64,000 nucleotides of DNA from assembly GCA_022605955.1 (NCBI GenBank), contig JAKCOZ010000001.1:95946211-96010210 (forward strand), read 5' to 3'. Of this stretch, positions 48,723 to 61,700 are shown piece after piece (within the stretch, counting starts at the first letter, position 1; every line of letters starts with the position of its first letter). The notes beneath the pieces were generated by a model, which was not told the DNA's origin, ran no database searches, and saw only the letters and a list, made by a program, of their open reading frames with translations. The position numbers and the translations under genes were made by a program. Origin of the DNA: Rallus limicola (taxonomy: Eukaryota > Chordata > Aves > Gruiformes > Rallidae).

Positions 48723-50929
48723 TCTCAGCATTCTGCTTTACAGACAGGAAAGACAACCTCAAGAATTGTCTGGACATGGAGAAGTCTTTGCAACTGACTC
48801 TTTTGGTATTATCTATATATTCCTATTTACTACTGTAAAACAATAGTCAATAGATGCTGTAACTATGGTATCCAAGGGACACCTACCCAATGGACAAAGT
48901 GATACCAGAGAAGTTTTTCACATGTACCTTTCTTTGCCGCCCTTTCCCAATCATCTTCACCATCAAGAGCTTCTCTATTCAATACATATAAACACTACAG
49001 ATAATCCAAAACTCCAGTAATTTAGTGACTGAAAGGAGGTTTTCTTTTCTTACCCTTTTTCTTCTCATTCCTTGAGTAAGGAATATACTCTCAAAGACAA
49101 ATGATTCCTTTTTCATTGCAACTCTTTCTTCAGGTTTAATCATGAATATTAAATAAATCTTATAATGCAATTATTTGAGCAGGTGCTAAATTTATCCTGA
49201 GACTGAGGCCAAAATAGGGTGGCATACCTTTCCCCTAGGGAAAGGAAGAATTAGGCTGATTCCACCTTCATCAAATCAATCTACTGTTTGCTGGACTCAA
49301 TACAAAACAAGTTATCACTTATGATTTATAAAATCATTTTAATTATTTTATACTGTAATTATAAATGAATAAGTTGCAGAAAAAATAGTATAGTAATTTG
49401 GTATTATTCACTTACCTATTGAAGTTATATCAAAGCCAAGCCATTTGAACAGCAGTTCAGATATCCGTGTTAGGAATCCATCACCGTGTTTGAAGGACAT
49501 GAAAGAAAAGGAATAAAAAAAAAGAAAACAGTAAGCTATCTTGCTTATTTCCTCAAAGAATAATAAGAAAAAGCATAAAAACAAACCTATAAATAACAAT
49601 CAATGCTACATTCTGCCATGAACATGGAATATATTCATTTAAGCAGGTAACTTCTAATGCTTTTTCCCCCTGTTACCGTTCATTACAGCAAGACAGTTGT
49701 TAAAGTAGCTGTTAAAAGAAAATGGTGAATAGTACTTACATTACACATAAATAAAAATCTAACAATCCTGTTATGTTTGATAGCAGGCTACATTCAAACA
49801 GTTTCACAGTATTTTTGCAAATGACTTGAATGCACTCTTTATCTGAATATCAGCAGGCAGAAGGCCAAGATGGAAATTATGCAATGAGAAGGAAATTGAA
49901 CAATTCAGATATGTTTATGGAAAGCTCACAAATCAGGGCATCTCATTTGGCACCAAATATAGCTGTTATTCATGATGTGCAGCTTACAAAAAGGAAAGCT
50001 GTTCTCTGGTATAAAGTGGAACCACATCAGTACAAGCTAAAATAAACAGTTTCTCAATAAAAAAAAGAAAGGGCAATACTGCCATAAAAAGATGCTCCAA
50101 CTAGGTCATATATACACAGCTGAAATCAAACCAACAAGAAGCTACACTGGTGCACTTTTCCCTTTAAACGCCATCTCTTCAGTATGGTGTAATGATCCAA
50201 AGCAACAAACTTCATCTCTAAGTCATCCTTTACTATGCTTATATAAATATTTTGGTTCCACATTGAACCTGGAAAGGAAACAGATTTTACAAGATCAGTG
50301 GCTGGGTTGCTAGAAAGCTATAGTGACTACACTAGTTCTCACACTTAAATTCTGATCTGTTCCAAAGTGTGACCTGATCTGTAGATTTGTCAAATTAGAT
50401 TTCCTTTCACAGATAAACATGCTAAAAAGCTGTTTCCTATAGCGGAGCCATCATTAGAAAACCCATGTCTTGAATGAGCTTTGGCATTTATCAAATAACT
50501 AACTTTTCCAGCATCATTCAAGCCTGTATATGAAAAAGAAAATGCCTGCTTTGTTAAGTCATTCTGCCCATAGTAAGTGATTTTTAAAAAGACAGCAACG
50601 CTGCCATTAAATAAAAACTTGCTATTCATCTACAAAAGTCAAAATTTATCCACACAACTGGAGGAATATCAAATAAATCCTCAAATACTGGAAAGTGAGA
50701 TGAATGGACTATGTTGAGTTTACTGTGCATGTAGCTATGGACCTTAAAACAGCACGTGTGATACAGAAGTTGCTTCGCTTCTTGAAGATCCTTTTTACAT
50801 AACAGCGCTTGAGGTCCTTTGCAGCTTATGTATTTCAAACACTTGGTGCACCCAGAGGCCCCTGAGCCTTGACGCATGGTAATCTCTTTAGATGTGTCAC
50901 ACGGATATAGACCATTTAAATTCATTTAA
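48723..50929. other. Unique non-coding sequence
   Basis: Apart from the weak minus-strand exon candidate at 49,416-49,551, no coding signal is supported. No repeat family was recognised. Confidence 0.55.
49416..49551 (-). other. Possible exon with consensus donor (weak)
   Basis: On the - strand a near-perfect donor, ATAG|GTAAGTG (intron start at 49,415), closes an open frame that ends in ...ELLFKWLGFDITSI. A possible acceptor, pyrimidine-rich and ending CTTTGAG, lies just above 49,551, giving a 136-base exon. The 5' half of the frame is coded by a T-rich tract (Phe and Tyr) and looks non-coding; the 3' half looks more protein-like. A first-exon reading from the ATG at 49,499-49,501 is also possible but lacks a good start context. 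I recognise no protein. A single good donor is expected by chance in a window this size. Confidence 0.15.
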
Positions 50930-51120
50930 TTGGGGAAATCAAAGGAGAGCCCTTGTATTCATACTGTTGCATTGTTTGCGTTCAGTTTTTACTAACGCGA
51001 GCAAAGGCATTATTCACTGAAATGTGTTTTGCTCTTCCATGCTTATTAATGTGCCAAATATGAGCATGCAGCCTTGAAGTTGAGGGGTCAACCCTTATCT
51101 GGAAAGGTCAGGAAAAGAGA
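50930..51120. promoter_or_regulatory. Candidate conserved non-coding element
   Basis: This repeat-free stretch has TTGTATTCATAC, CATTGTTTGCG (SOX or forkhead type), ACTAACGCGAGC, GGCATTATTCAC, GCTTATTAATG and ATGAGCATGCAG close together and no open frame. The two CpG sites kept in ACGCGAG are unusual for old neutral AT-rich DNA. The call is by appearance only. Confidence 0.25.
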
Positions 51121-54100
51121 ATTTCCTTCCCTAATCTCACAATTCAGGGATGGCACCGAAGTAGAGATGGGAAAATGTTATATTCCATTTGTTTTATGGA
51201 TTGTGGATTTTTCTATCCTATTCTAATCTACACATGCCATGATTCATCAATGCATATGCTCAGCTGCTGTACAAAAGTGAAGAATTGCTACACTAATATT
51301 CTGATGCTAAAAAAAAGTTTTAATAAACTTACTTTTTTTAAAAAAGGAAAATAAATGAGCCAATAAAACTTGCTTTCATAACTTCAGTTATTTGAAAAAA
51401 AAACAGAAAGACAACTTCACCTATACCACTTCTACTTAAAATGAGATAAATAGGAAAACACTGTCATTATAGAACTAAAAAAAAAACCAACCCAAACCAA
51501 TTTAATAAGAAAAGACTTATACTCCATAAAAAGTATTAACGCTTACTGCTCCCTATCTCCCATGGTTTAAGTGATACTTTTCATTATTGTTTCAATGAAG
51601 TTCTGTGCCACCCTGAAAAGAATAAAATAATTGAATCTTTTTCCTAGAATCCTTTGGCAGTATTTTTTCCCTCTCCCTTCTCACAATGTTCATACATAGC
51701 TAAAAAAGGACCATATTTTGTGGACTTCTGATTTTCTGGCCAGTTCCCTGATTCGTATAAAAAGACACAGCTCAGCTGAAGTCAGTGGTGAGCCTTCAGT
51801 CCCCCTTGAGTCATGTACATGACACTAGAACTGTTTGTTATGGAAATTATTCTGCCTATCACAGCCCAGATATTCAGAAACCTGAGGACTGGAAGATATA
51901 TGAAACTGCCAGCTTACTGGCTATTGTGTGCACATTTAAAATACAATCAAGGGCATTCATTTCCAAAGAACACTGTCTTTCTACATCCATTTCTCTGATA
52001 ACCTGTATCATAACTCAGCAAGGACTAAGTAGCAGGGAGAGATGCACAGAGAAACCAATGGCAGAAATTACATTATCTTATTAGTTTTGGACAGAAAAAT
52101 ACTGTCTTAAACATTTTCCAAGTTTATCTGCTTTGAAAGGGGGTCATTCAGAGGTCTCTACTGTTCTCTTTCATATTGTCATGACAGTTGACTGAACCCT
52201 TGATCTTTGACCTGGATAGAAATTAACCCTTCAGAGTCCACCATCTAAGCTGAGACATTAATATTCCTAATAATGAGAGGTTCTTAAAATCTTAAAAGTT
52301 CAGTGGAGCATTTCAAGGACAGTGGAATTAGACTTCAGCAAACACACACAGATTTATTGCATAATGCAAGCACTTTGATTTGTTGGGATGTACGCTCCAA
52401 GGCTAGGACTCAGCCAACCTTTGCTGGCATGGAGACAGCCACTTGACTAATTTAACTTGATTTGCACTACAAGAGAGGTAAAAATCCTTAGTTTGGTCAT
52501 GTGTAGCTATAAATTACTCCTCTCACCTCTTTCCACCCTCTCCCTCAACTTTGCAGTGGAAAGAACATTATTTGTTAGGCAAATTAAAAGTCTGAATAGA
52601 GAATAATGACAACTTATCAAACAGTGCATCCAGCTTTATCACTGATGTTGTATTGCACACGAACTGAACTGCTGACAGCAACAAAACACTTGATACAACT
52701 GCACTGGGAATTGATAGTGGTGGTGCTCCAAGTGCTATGCCAGGTACAGGGATACATGGAAGAAAGGAGTAATTGGGGTTCCTAATTCACTAGATTCATC
52801 TCAAAGTCACTGCATCACGTTCTGTGCCTCGTGCACTCAAGCCCTTAATTTCTGGAACAGTCCTTCTGCTAGCCAATCACTGGTCAGCTTTTCTATTCCT
52901 CTCAACAGAAATTCCCAGGTAGGTCAATAGTAAAATGTCTACCCACATATTTTCCACACGGTTTCTTACGCAAGTTATTCCATTGATGGGGGCAGCATAA
53001 GCACGTGAGATTTCCACTAGGAAAAGGTTCTCAGCATCCATCTGATCTAAACAGATTTAATAAGGTTTGAGACTGAAAGGGTTATCAATAACAAGGGGAA
53101 TTTCACCAAGGGAACAAACTGGGACCTGAGTGAAAATAAACTGAAACTAAAATAAAAATGATCATGCATGGGTAAAGGTAGAAAAAGAGTGGAAAAACAC
53201 AAGTTGCAGGATCCTCTAGAACATGAATCTATGAGGTCAGAAGGATCAGCAAATCTGCTTGTGGAGGGAACCAGCAAAACTTGTTGTAATCATTATTTCG
53301 AGGCCCTGTCATCTTACAGTCTTAAACAAATGTGGAGCAATTAAATGTAACAAAACACACCAAATTACCCCTTTTGATTAACGCTTACTTGAAAGGGGAT
53401 TGATGCAGTACCCCATCTTCCAGTGATGAAAATGATGACTCTCTTACAGAGCTTGGAGATCTGGAAGTGCAGCTGATGCAATACACAGGGTTTATGACTG
53501 CTGCTATCTTTATTGGCTGCTTAGTTTGTTCGAAGGTGCTGACAAAATTAATCGGCAGTTTCCTTTTAAAATGCAGTTGTATCAAATACATGTTGTCACA
53601 TCCCAGTCCAACATAAACAGGAATCTAATTGGTTTGATTCTCTGTCCTCCCATTCTTATACATTTATGGCTTTCATAGGCAAATTAAAATAGGGGCCTAT
53701 TTCTTTTAATCCTATTACTCTACATTCAGTTATGATATAGAGGCTGTGCTAACACTCTTCACAACTAGCTCCTCATTAACACATTCCTGATACCACACAT
53801 TTATTTTGGGCTTTTGCATTCTGTATCTAACTGAAACCCTGGCTCCTCACCTCACTGCTCAAGGCTGCTGGCCTGCATCAGAGCTGTTGCCAAAATAGCA
53901 GGCGTAATGAAGGAGAGCAAATCTCAGAACGGCACAGCAGCCAGCATATCCACTCATGTTCTCCATGTCCTTGGGAAGCTCTTCTGGTTTAACAACTGCA
54001 CTAAAGTCAAAGAAGGAAGCAATGCCTCCTCTGCACTGGCTGCTGCCGTTTTTCTTCAAGTGGTACCAGGGCACACAAGGCAAAGAGCACCTCCTGAAGA

Positions 54101-55164
54101 AGAGTGCAAACCCACTGGCAGCTACTGAAACACTGTTGTGACACTGAACACTACCTGGGGATTGCAGCTATGTGTGTGGAATACCCAAGACAAAATATTA
54201 CCTATTAACAATTACTTTAAGGCAAATGCAAGAAAATTTGCAAGGCAATATTCAGTTTGGTCTGTCAACCCTAACTAATTCATCACCTATCCTATTGGAA
54301 AAACAAGGGTAGAAGAAGAGCACTGGGGTTTGCAAAACCATTACGGAGAAGAAAATTCCAGCAGTCAACTTCCTGCTTCATGTGGTTGCCTCAGTGAGCC
54401 ATTGGCATTCACTAAGGTAGATGAAAACATTTCTGAAGGAAAACAGTATTACCACTATGAGTACAGTTTTTTCTTTACATTGCTTTACGATTTAATGAAG
54501 GATCCCCCCCACACACACCCCAGACCAGATATTCATATTTGGGACAGAATATTTATACCTGTGTGATTAATAACAACACATACCTACTAACTGTGACGGT
54601 TACCAGAGGTACATTTTAGCATCTATTTGTAACCTTTATTAACGCAAATAGATCTTGGCCAAATATTCAATAACTGTATTGAATGGATTCTGTATTAATG
54701 TACTTGAGCTGATTAAGTGTCACTGCTGTGACTGCATCAGACAAAGCTGGAAACTACTCCTCCAGTAGTTGCCTATTGACATCATCAATTCTTCATCACA
54801 TCAAAGCCAGACCAGAAGGATAACTTAGTTTTCTTTTGCCGTCTTTCCTACCCATCACAGAGAAAGAGAAATTTCTGAGGAAAGGATACTGGTAAGCCTG
54901 CTATCATATGAGCACAAGTGGAAGGCAACTCCTATGTTGTATGTAAAGTAACACAATACAAAAGAGTTTTAAAAGATCAGGACTGTCCAAATATTCTTTG
55001 AACATATCAGACAATGTAGCAGGTGTGATACTACTCAAATGTGATTACAGAGTTCATTTATGTCAGAATGTTTGCTGTATTTTTGTAAAAACTATCTACA
55101 GATAATTTAACATAAATACATTATCCTGTGAAGATTCATACACAGAAATCATGTCCATATGTGT
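51121..55164. other. Unique non-coding sequence
   Basis: Reading frames do not exceed 99 codons, and the plus and minus frames at 53,859-54,141 overlap one another. No gene, RNA gene or transposon was recognised. Short A runs lie at about 51,476-51,486. Confidence 0.6.
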
Positions 55165-55180
55165 ACACACACACACACAC
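55165..55180. repeat. (AC)8 microsatellite
   Basis: Eight AC units lie between GTGT and TTTCACATTT. It is a small dinucleotide repeat. Confidence 0.85.
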
Positions 55181-55490
55181 TTTCACATTTTCATTCCTGT
55201 TTCTTCTTTACAGAGATGATAAAAAAGCTTTCCTTTTCAAAGATTGAGACATACAGATGACATGGCTAGGAATCAAGTCCAGAGGAAATCCAGACTAGCT
55301 GAGAATACCAGAGCACCCCTCCAAAGCAGCTGGGATTCTCATTCCTTAGACAAGCAAATAAGCCAAGTTCAAGATCTTTGCTCTCTCTAAGCATTCACTA
55401 ACCTGAGGATTGAATGCATCTGCAATTACTTGGAGCTCCAAGTTGGGATCACTGCACACATGACACAGTGTGGTTTTCTAATACATAAGT

Positions 55491-55621
55491 AAACACATAT
55501 ACCTACACATATGTGTGTATGTGTGTGTATGTGTCTATACACATAAATTATAGCTTTTGATATCTTAAGATTTTTTTGATATCTTTAAGATCTTTTTAAG
55601 ATTTTGATATCTTAAAGATAA
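55491..55621. repeat. CA/TG repeat followed by a GATATCTTAAGAT palindromic array
   Basis: The first part (55,491-55,552) is imperfect CACATA/TGTGTA sequence. The second (55,558-55,620) holds three copies of TGATATCTT(T)AA(A)GAT separated by T-rich or AAGAT spacers. Each copy contains the palindromes GATATC and CTTAAG or CTTTAAG, so the whole can fold on itself. It probably arose by slippage or duplication of a short palindromic unit. Confidence 0.75.
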
Positions 55622-56084
55622 AAAAAAGAATATGAGAATGCGTTATATAAATAAATAATATTATATTTATTGAAGTGAACTTCTTGCACTAGGTTAGTAC
55701 CAGTTTATTGTTGCATAGCTAATGTTACTCTCCTTAAGAAATGAGGGGCTTTCTTTTCTTCTCAACAGGAAGAATAACATATAGTAGCCTTTTACTTCTG
55801 TTTGCTGAAACAGGCTTATAACTTGGAGGGCATATAAACCAGATTCAGGAAAATACCCCAGTTTTATTGTTCTTTGTTCTACGAACTGCGTGTGTCCTCA
55901 AAATGTCATCAGCGATAAACTGTAAAAGGCATCACATCAAGTCATTAAAAGACACTCCCTAAGGCAAGAGACCACAAACTGAAATTGCCTGCTACCTTAT
56001 TTACACATTTGGCCCACCTAGGTATGGTAACTTCAGTCTCTTTATTAAATCTATATTTCCATACATCAGGAGTGTATTTAATTA
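55622..56084. other. Unique AT-rich non-coding sequence
   Basis: No reading frame, repeat family or RNA was recognised in this stretch. Confidence 0.6.
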
Positions 56085-56290
56085 CCGGCCAGTTAAGAAC
56101 AACAGGGGGAAAATTATGCTTGTTTAATCATTTGGTTAGTTTTTCCAGCGGTGACTGTGCACCCTTGGAATATGATTGGCGGGCTGCTCGCGCTGAAGCC
56201 CCCAGGGCCGTTCACCTGTCACTTCTGCCGGCAAGGACTAGCGTGACAGCCCATGCCGCTCGCTTTTGACAATGAACGACAGTGACCCAG
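56085..56290. promoter_or_regulatory. CpG-rich, motif-rich patch, candidate regulatory element
   Basis: About eleven CpG sites fall within 190 bases, in contrast to CpG-poor surroundings and with no transposon to explain them. It contains GATTGGC (inverted CCAAT/NF-Y type, near 56,174), GCGGGC, the CACCTGTCAC E-box with MEIS/TGIF-type TGTCA, GCGTGACAGC and TTTGACAATG. It may be a distal enhancer, a small promoter (for example of a non-coding RNA) or an unmethylated conserved element. The 94-codon + frame across it has no recognisable domain. Confidence 0.35.
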
Positions 56291-56340
56291 TCTCAGAGTG
56301 TACCTGACTTGGTCATTTCTTCTTTCTTTCAAAGAGATTG

Positions 56341-56355
56341 CGTGCTATCTACTGG
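56341..56355 (-). promoter_or_regulatory. Candidate CTCF-like site beside the CpG-rich patch
   Basis: Read on the - strand, 13 of 15 positions fit the CTCF core consensus CCASYAGRKGGCRSY. It lies about 60 bases from the CpG-rich patch. By itself it is a weak prediction; its position next to an unusual CpG cluster raises its interest. Confidence 0.25.
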
Positions 56356-59300
56356 TTAAAACCAGTAACCTTTACACTGCACAAAGCAGTTAGGAAAACA
56401 ATGTCATTACCTAACTAAAAAACACAGGCAAACAAAAGACAGCTTCTAAACAATAGCCTAAAATGTGCTCCTCCTTTCCTTGGAGTGAATAAGCTCCGTC
56501 AGAAACAGCAGAGCTACAGAGGGCTGCAAAAGCAATATTGAGAAGGAGAAAAAATACAGTTCCTGAAACACTGACATTGCAAGACATTTTTTTTTTTAAT
56601 ATAAAAATACTCATTTTGAACATGTCTTATAGCTCCATTGCTTTAAAACACATTCGTTCATATCACAAAACCGAATGAAAACAACTGTCAATAGGAACTT
56701 CAAGCTACCTATTGAATTGAGAAGTGATTATGGAGTAGATGTGATTTTCAATGTTAAGCCAATTTGCTGCACCAAGCCAACAAGCTTCAGTTCTAGGTAT
56801 GGGAATATCATACTGCACCACTACTTCTTAACAGCACCCCATACAGAAAAGCCAACACAGAGTCAGAGCTCACCATAGCCTTTGATCTGAAGCTTGTCAT
56901 CTCTCCCTTTTTGACAGTTCAAATGCACACACAGGTGTTCCATGGGAAGATGCACTTGCTACTAGAAACTCCATCAATTTGAGATCTGATGTTACTTCAT
57001 GAAGCAATGGGTTGTGGTTTGTTTGGTTTTTTTAGTTGTATTTATATTACATTGCTAAGTTTATTTTTCTGAAACCTTTGGACACTAATCACCAAGCTAT
57101 CACATTTTGTAAATTCAAAACTATTTCTATGCTTCCAAAGACAGCACACCTTAGCATATGATGTCTGTCTTCTATTGCTGGTTTGTTGGGTTTTTTTTTA
57201 AATGTAAGTGCTTAACTATTCCACTACAACTTTGCCAAAAATTCAAAAAGGCAGATTAAGTATAAATCACAAGACAGGGATGACATTTGGAAGATGTTTT
57301 TTGCAGATTTCAGTTGCAAGAATTTCCTGCACTGAGGGCAAGCAAACCCAATGGTATGCATCAGCTGATGTCCTGATCCAAGAAACCTATTTTTTGAGTC
57401 CAGTGAGGGGAGGAAAAGGAAGTCTGTCTTTAACTATATCTTTAAAAAAGCAGTATCTTTCTTTTGGCATTCTAATATGATTTTCTAATAAGTCTCCCAG
57501 TACAGGTTAGGGACAATGTTACCAAGCTAAAAATCCATCAAAAAGGAGAAATTATCAGAGACATCTGGTTGTATCTAAAATTGTTCTTGAAATAAAACAG
57601 ATAAATAGAATGGAATAGCCAACATCAGCACAAACCAAACTATTCAGAAAGAATTTCCAATTAATTCAGTCCCATTTCATTTGTGTAAATTATCTATTAA
57701 TCAAAGTATGTACATAGGCTCTGTCACCCCAGTGCTGGACAACTTCATAATCCTTATTTACAAAATCTTTCTCTGATCTAAATAAATATAATCATTGCCA
57801 TTTTACTGGGATGGAAAGATATAAAATAGCCCATGCTCACAGTGTAACCATGGGTCATCCTTTCTGCTTCAACATTCCTTTATTTGAAATTAATGTTTAG
57901 ATCTCATATAGCTGAACACGCTTAAGTTACACAGACTTTTTAATTTGACTAGTTACTTGCCAGGTTTTTTGCCCTTTGTAATTCACTGCTTGTGGTATGC
58001 ATTTGTTTATACAAGTCACACAGTATTTTTATGGTCTCCACTTGAAGGCTTCCTATAAACCTACCTATAGGTTTCCTATATGAATGTTTCCTCTAAGAAC
58101 AGATATGCAAATATAGATGTGAATGCAGGTTTTCAACACATTTCTACTCTCCATTAATATTTTGTGATTAATAATTTATCATCATTACGTGCAAGTTAAG
58201 AGACAGAAGGGCCAAGCATCTGTCCAGATTTCATGTCACAAACCGCTCACAGAGCTACCTGTCCCAGCTACCAGTCAGAAACAGCAAGCTTCCTGAGAAA
58301 GTTTAGATTTGGAAATTCCAATGAGATCAGCCAGGTCCTGATTTTTTGGAGGATGACTCTTAAGTTAAACCATCAGAAATAACCTGCTTTAGGGAATAAA
58401 AAATCCTGGTTTCCTAACTTAGCCCTGCAGAAAAAAGTGATAAAGATTTCATTGACTTCACCGGAGTCAAGGTTTGAGAATATGAAGTGACTTCTGCAAA
58501 CTCTTCCAAGTGATGTCATCCAAAATGAGAGGGGGGAAAACATCCAATGTCAGCCCTTCAATAATGCAAAAACCAGCATGGCACAGCAAGGGAACAGAGA
58601 AGTTTCCTCATAATCAGCTTTAGAGCAATCAAAATCTAGCACACCAATGTGACATTGAAGAAAACACTATTTATGCCTAAAGAAAAAGAAAAAAAATGCT
58701 GGAGAACATTTTATGCAGGTGAAAATATGGTTTACGTAATCCTGCCAAGGTCATTAACGCACAGGCTGTTCTCCCGCTAAACTGCTGCCACAGAAGTTAA
58801 AGCTGCCCCAGGGCTTCAGGTACTTATGCAGCTATTAAAAGATTTCAAAGAAATATTAAGAAAAACATCAGTATAACATGACAGTCTGTACTGTTCTCTA
58901 CTGCTCTTCTACAAATTTCTCCTTCACCCTTTAGGATATGCACAGCATGCAGTATTGTCCCTGAGTTGTTTCCATGAATGTGCCCTAATATCCTGGAGGG
59001 AAATGAAAGCGCCCTATCATGCTGCTTTTTCATTTAAATTAGAGAAAATTCTGTATACTGAATGATCAGAATAGTGTCCTTAATATGTAGAGCAACAAAC
59101 TGGCTGCTGGTGCAGGCAGGATTCCTGATTTCATGGACCAATGGTCTAATCTACTAAGGCAAATTCTTCTTCCTACATATGACAACTGTGAGCTTTGGCC
59201 ATAACATTCAAAACAATGAGATCATGAAAATTCATTTTTGAGAGACAGATGGATGATATCCATTATTAATGGAGCCCCAAACAGAACCTTTCCCTAAACA

Positions 59301-61597
59301 ATGCATGTAGAGCCTTTATCAAGATCTGTCAGACAAGAAACTTGACACAATGAAAATCATAATAAAAAGTTCACTTTTACAAGGATATTACAGGTAAATG
59401 CATGTAATATTACAGTCCATTTATTGATAAAAATTCAGTAAGAGTTACCTAATGGTATTCAATAGATTCAACTAATTGAACTTCCACAACTGTAATTCTC
59501 TTTTCATATATCACTTTACAAAAAAATTGTGGCGATAGAAGAGAGGCGCCTTCCTTTCTATTTCATAAATATGCCAACTAGGAAGAACAAGGAAGTTATA
59601 TAACCATGCCTCATTACAGACACCTAAACAGAACTCTTGCCTTTCAGAAGCCCCATTATAACCTGTAGAGTAAGGGAGTATCTGGGAGAGGCTGATTCAG
59701 AACAGCAGCCCATCTTCTGTGTTCTACAACATCCTGGAAAAATATTTTGAAGACCTAGAATTGACTTATTTCAATGTATGGTTCTGTGAGGGCAACGTAA
59801 AACTCTTAAAAACAGAACCCAAACACTTTGCCTCCCCGTCCCCGAATCACATTGACTTTGTTCTTGTATCCCATTGCACTACAAACAGCACTAGATTCCT
59901 GCAAAGTAAAGGACTCTCGGCTTGGTGAAAACCAGTGACTTCTGATCCTCATCCATCAGTGACTTCAGATGTCTAAAATGATAAAACCAACATGATAGAA
60001 GATTTATGACTTCAGTCCTCAAGCCAAGACAAATAAGAATTCATCTCTAAAAAAACAAGTTGGTATTCCTGGTTTTCTACCTTTCTAGGGTATCTGGACT
60101 ATATGAAGAAATAAAATATTGGCAAGAAGAAGAAACATTTTGAAGATAACCCTATTTTCCCTTAGACTTTGAAATTATTCTTTCTTGTTGAAGATGAATG
60201 GTCCACATGTATTGGATTAATGCCTTGCCCATTCAAGAAACCACTGAAATCAGCATGTCTAGGCCAGGGATAAACATTTTTTAGGCAGTCTGCTAACTGA
60301 TTAAAAATAAAAGAAAAAAAAAAATTAAGTACATATTTATCTTCGTATTAAAACAAATATGTCTCTTTTCAAAGACCCAGGGTAAAAAATGAAACTTATA
60401 TATGAAGTTACATGGATAACTGTTTTACACCCAAAAGTGTTGTCATTCTCTTTCTGCCCATTCCCCTCAGTCCCACCAGTATTTCCTCTCCTGCTCCATG
60501 CATCTATTCACCTGACCTGTGATAATCTCACCAACAAATTGCAATGTGTTAACGTGTCTTTGAAATGATGGTCATCATCAGCCAAACTCAGATAATCTTG
60601 GATAATCCCAACTGACAAGTAATGCCAATTGGTAGCGGCCCTACAACATACCAAGGACAAGGACTGCTTTTTAATAAATAGGAAAATGGTTTAAACCTGT
60701 CATTCCCTCCCTCACTCCTTCCTCACAATTAGTTCAGCCATATAATGGGAATTGTTATCAAGGTTTGATGATAAGGGCTATAGCAAAGGTACTTTTCCCT
60801 TTCAAATGACCCTTTTCCCTCTCTTACTTATTATTACTGCCTCCCATAATTCTTTCCAAATCATGAAGTACAGAGACATGTGCTGAGTCTGAGTGGACTT
60901 CAAGTTCAGAAAAAATTGTCAGGAATTACAATTCCTGTGTCTGAATCTTGAAAAGTCAGGTTTACTAAAGTGTCTACAACCACTCCGTTGCTTCTTGTTT
61001 CCCACGTCACTGGAAGAAAAAAGCTTGTTCCCATTTCTGATTCTTCCATTTCCAGTTGCAAAGGGTATCAGTTAAGTTGCAATATCCCCTTCCCTGCTTG
61101 GCAAAATTTCATTTTCCATAGGTGACAGGAGGTTTTATTTATCTCTGTTCTAGAGTATGATCTCTGAGAAAACACATGCAGAAAATCAGCCCAAGATTCA
61201 AAATCAAATGTCACTAATACATGTAGTTACAGCTGCAGGTGGTGTGAATTGGCAAGTTATACTTTGGAGGAACAGTGGCCTTACCACATGACAGAAAAAC
61301 CACTAATTAGTATACAAGATTGCTTTTACCCAGGCACATCAAAGTCTGTTCACTTTCAGTTACACAATTTTTAAAGCTAATCCCTAGTTATTCCTTTGTT
61401 GGTGAGCAACCGCAGAATGTAACAGAATTTGACTCATCACTAAGATATTAGTTTTTGTTCTGTAAAAAGATTGAGGTACGTGACACTTGGCCAAGTTATT
61501 TACAATCTCCCAGATGTGCAAGCTGTCCCAGACCCAGAAGCCACCTCTGTTGTAAGGCTGGGGCTGAGCTGAGCAAACACAAATTACAAATACTCAC

Positions 61598-61700
61598 CAA
61601 CTGGGCATGTGTCATAGATATCTCCAATTGCCTCAAACTTTACCTTGTAATTTCTCCTCAATCTAATTTTAGCATGGTAGAGTCGTTCTTGTTAGAGATG
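61598..61700 (-). other. Possible non-coding exon (weak)
   Basis: On the - strand an acceptor, TTGATCTCTACAG, ends at 61,701 and a donor, CAGTTG|GTGAGTA, starts at 61,597, bounding 103 bases. All three frames contain a stop across the whole length, so if it is real it belongs to a non-coding transcript or a UTR. A second acceptor-like sequence, TTTTTCGTTTACAG (ending at 61,927, -), lies upstream. Both could be chance. Confidence 0.12.

Noticed and set aside
48531..48846. Tyr/Ile/Val-rich frames on both strands
   Set aside because: They are produced by the TA/TG/CATA microsatellite.
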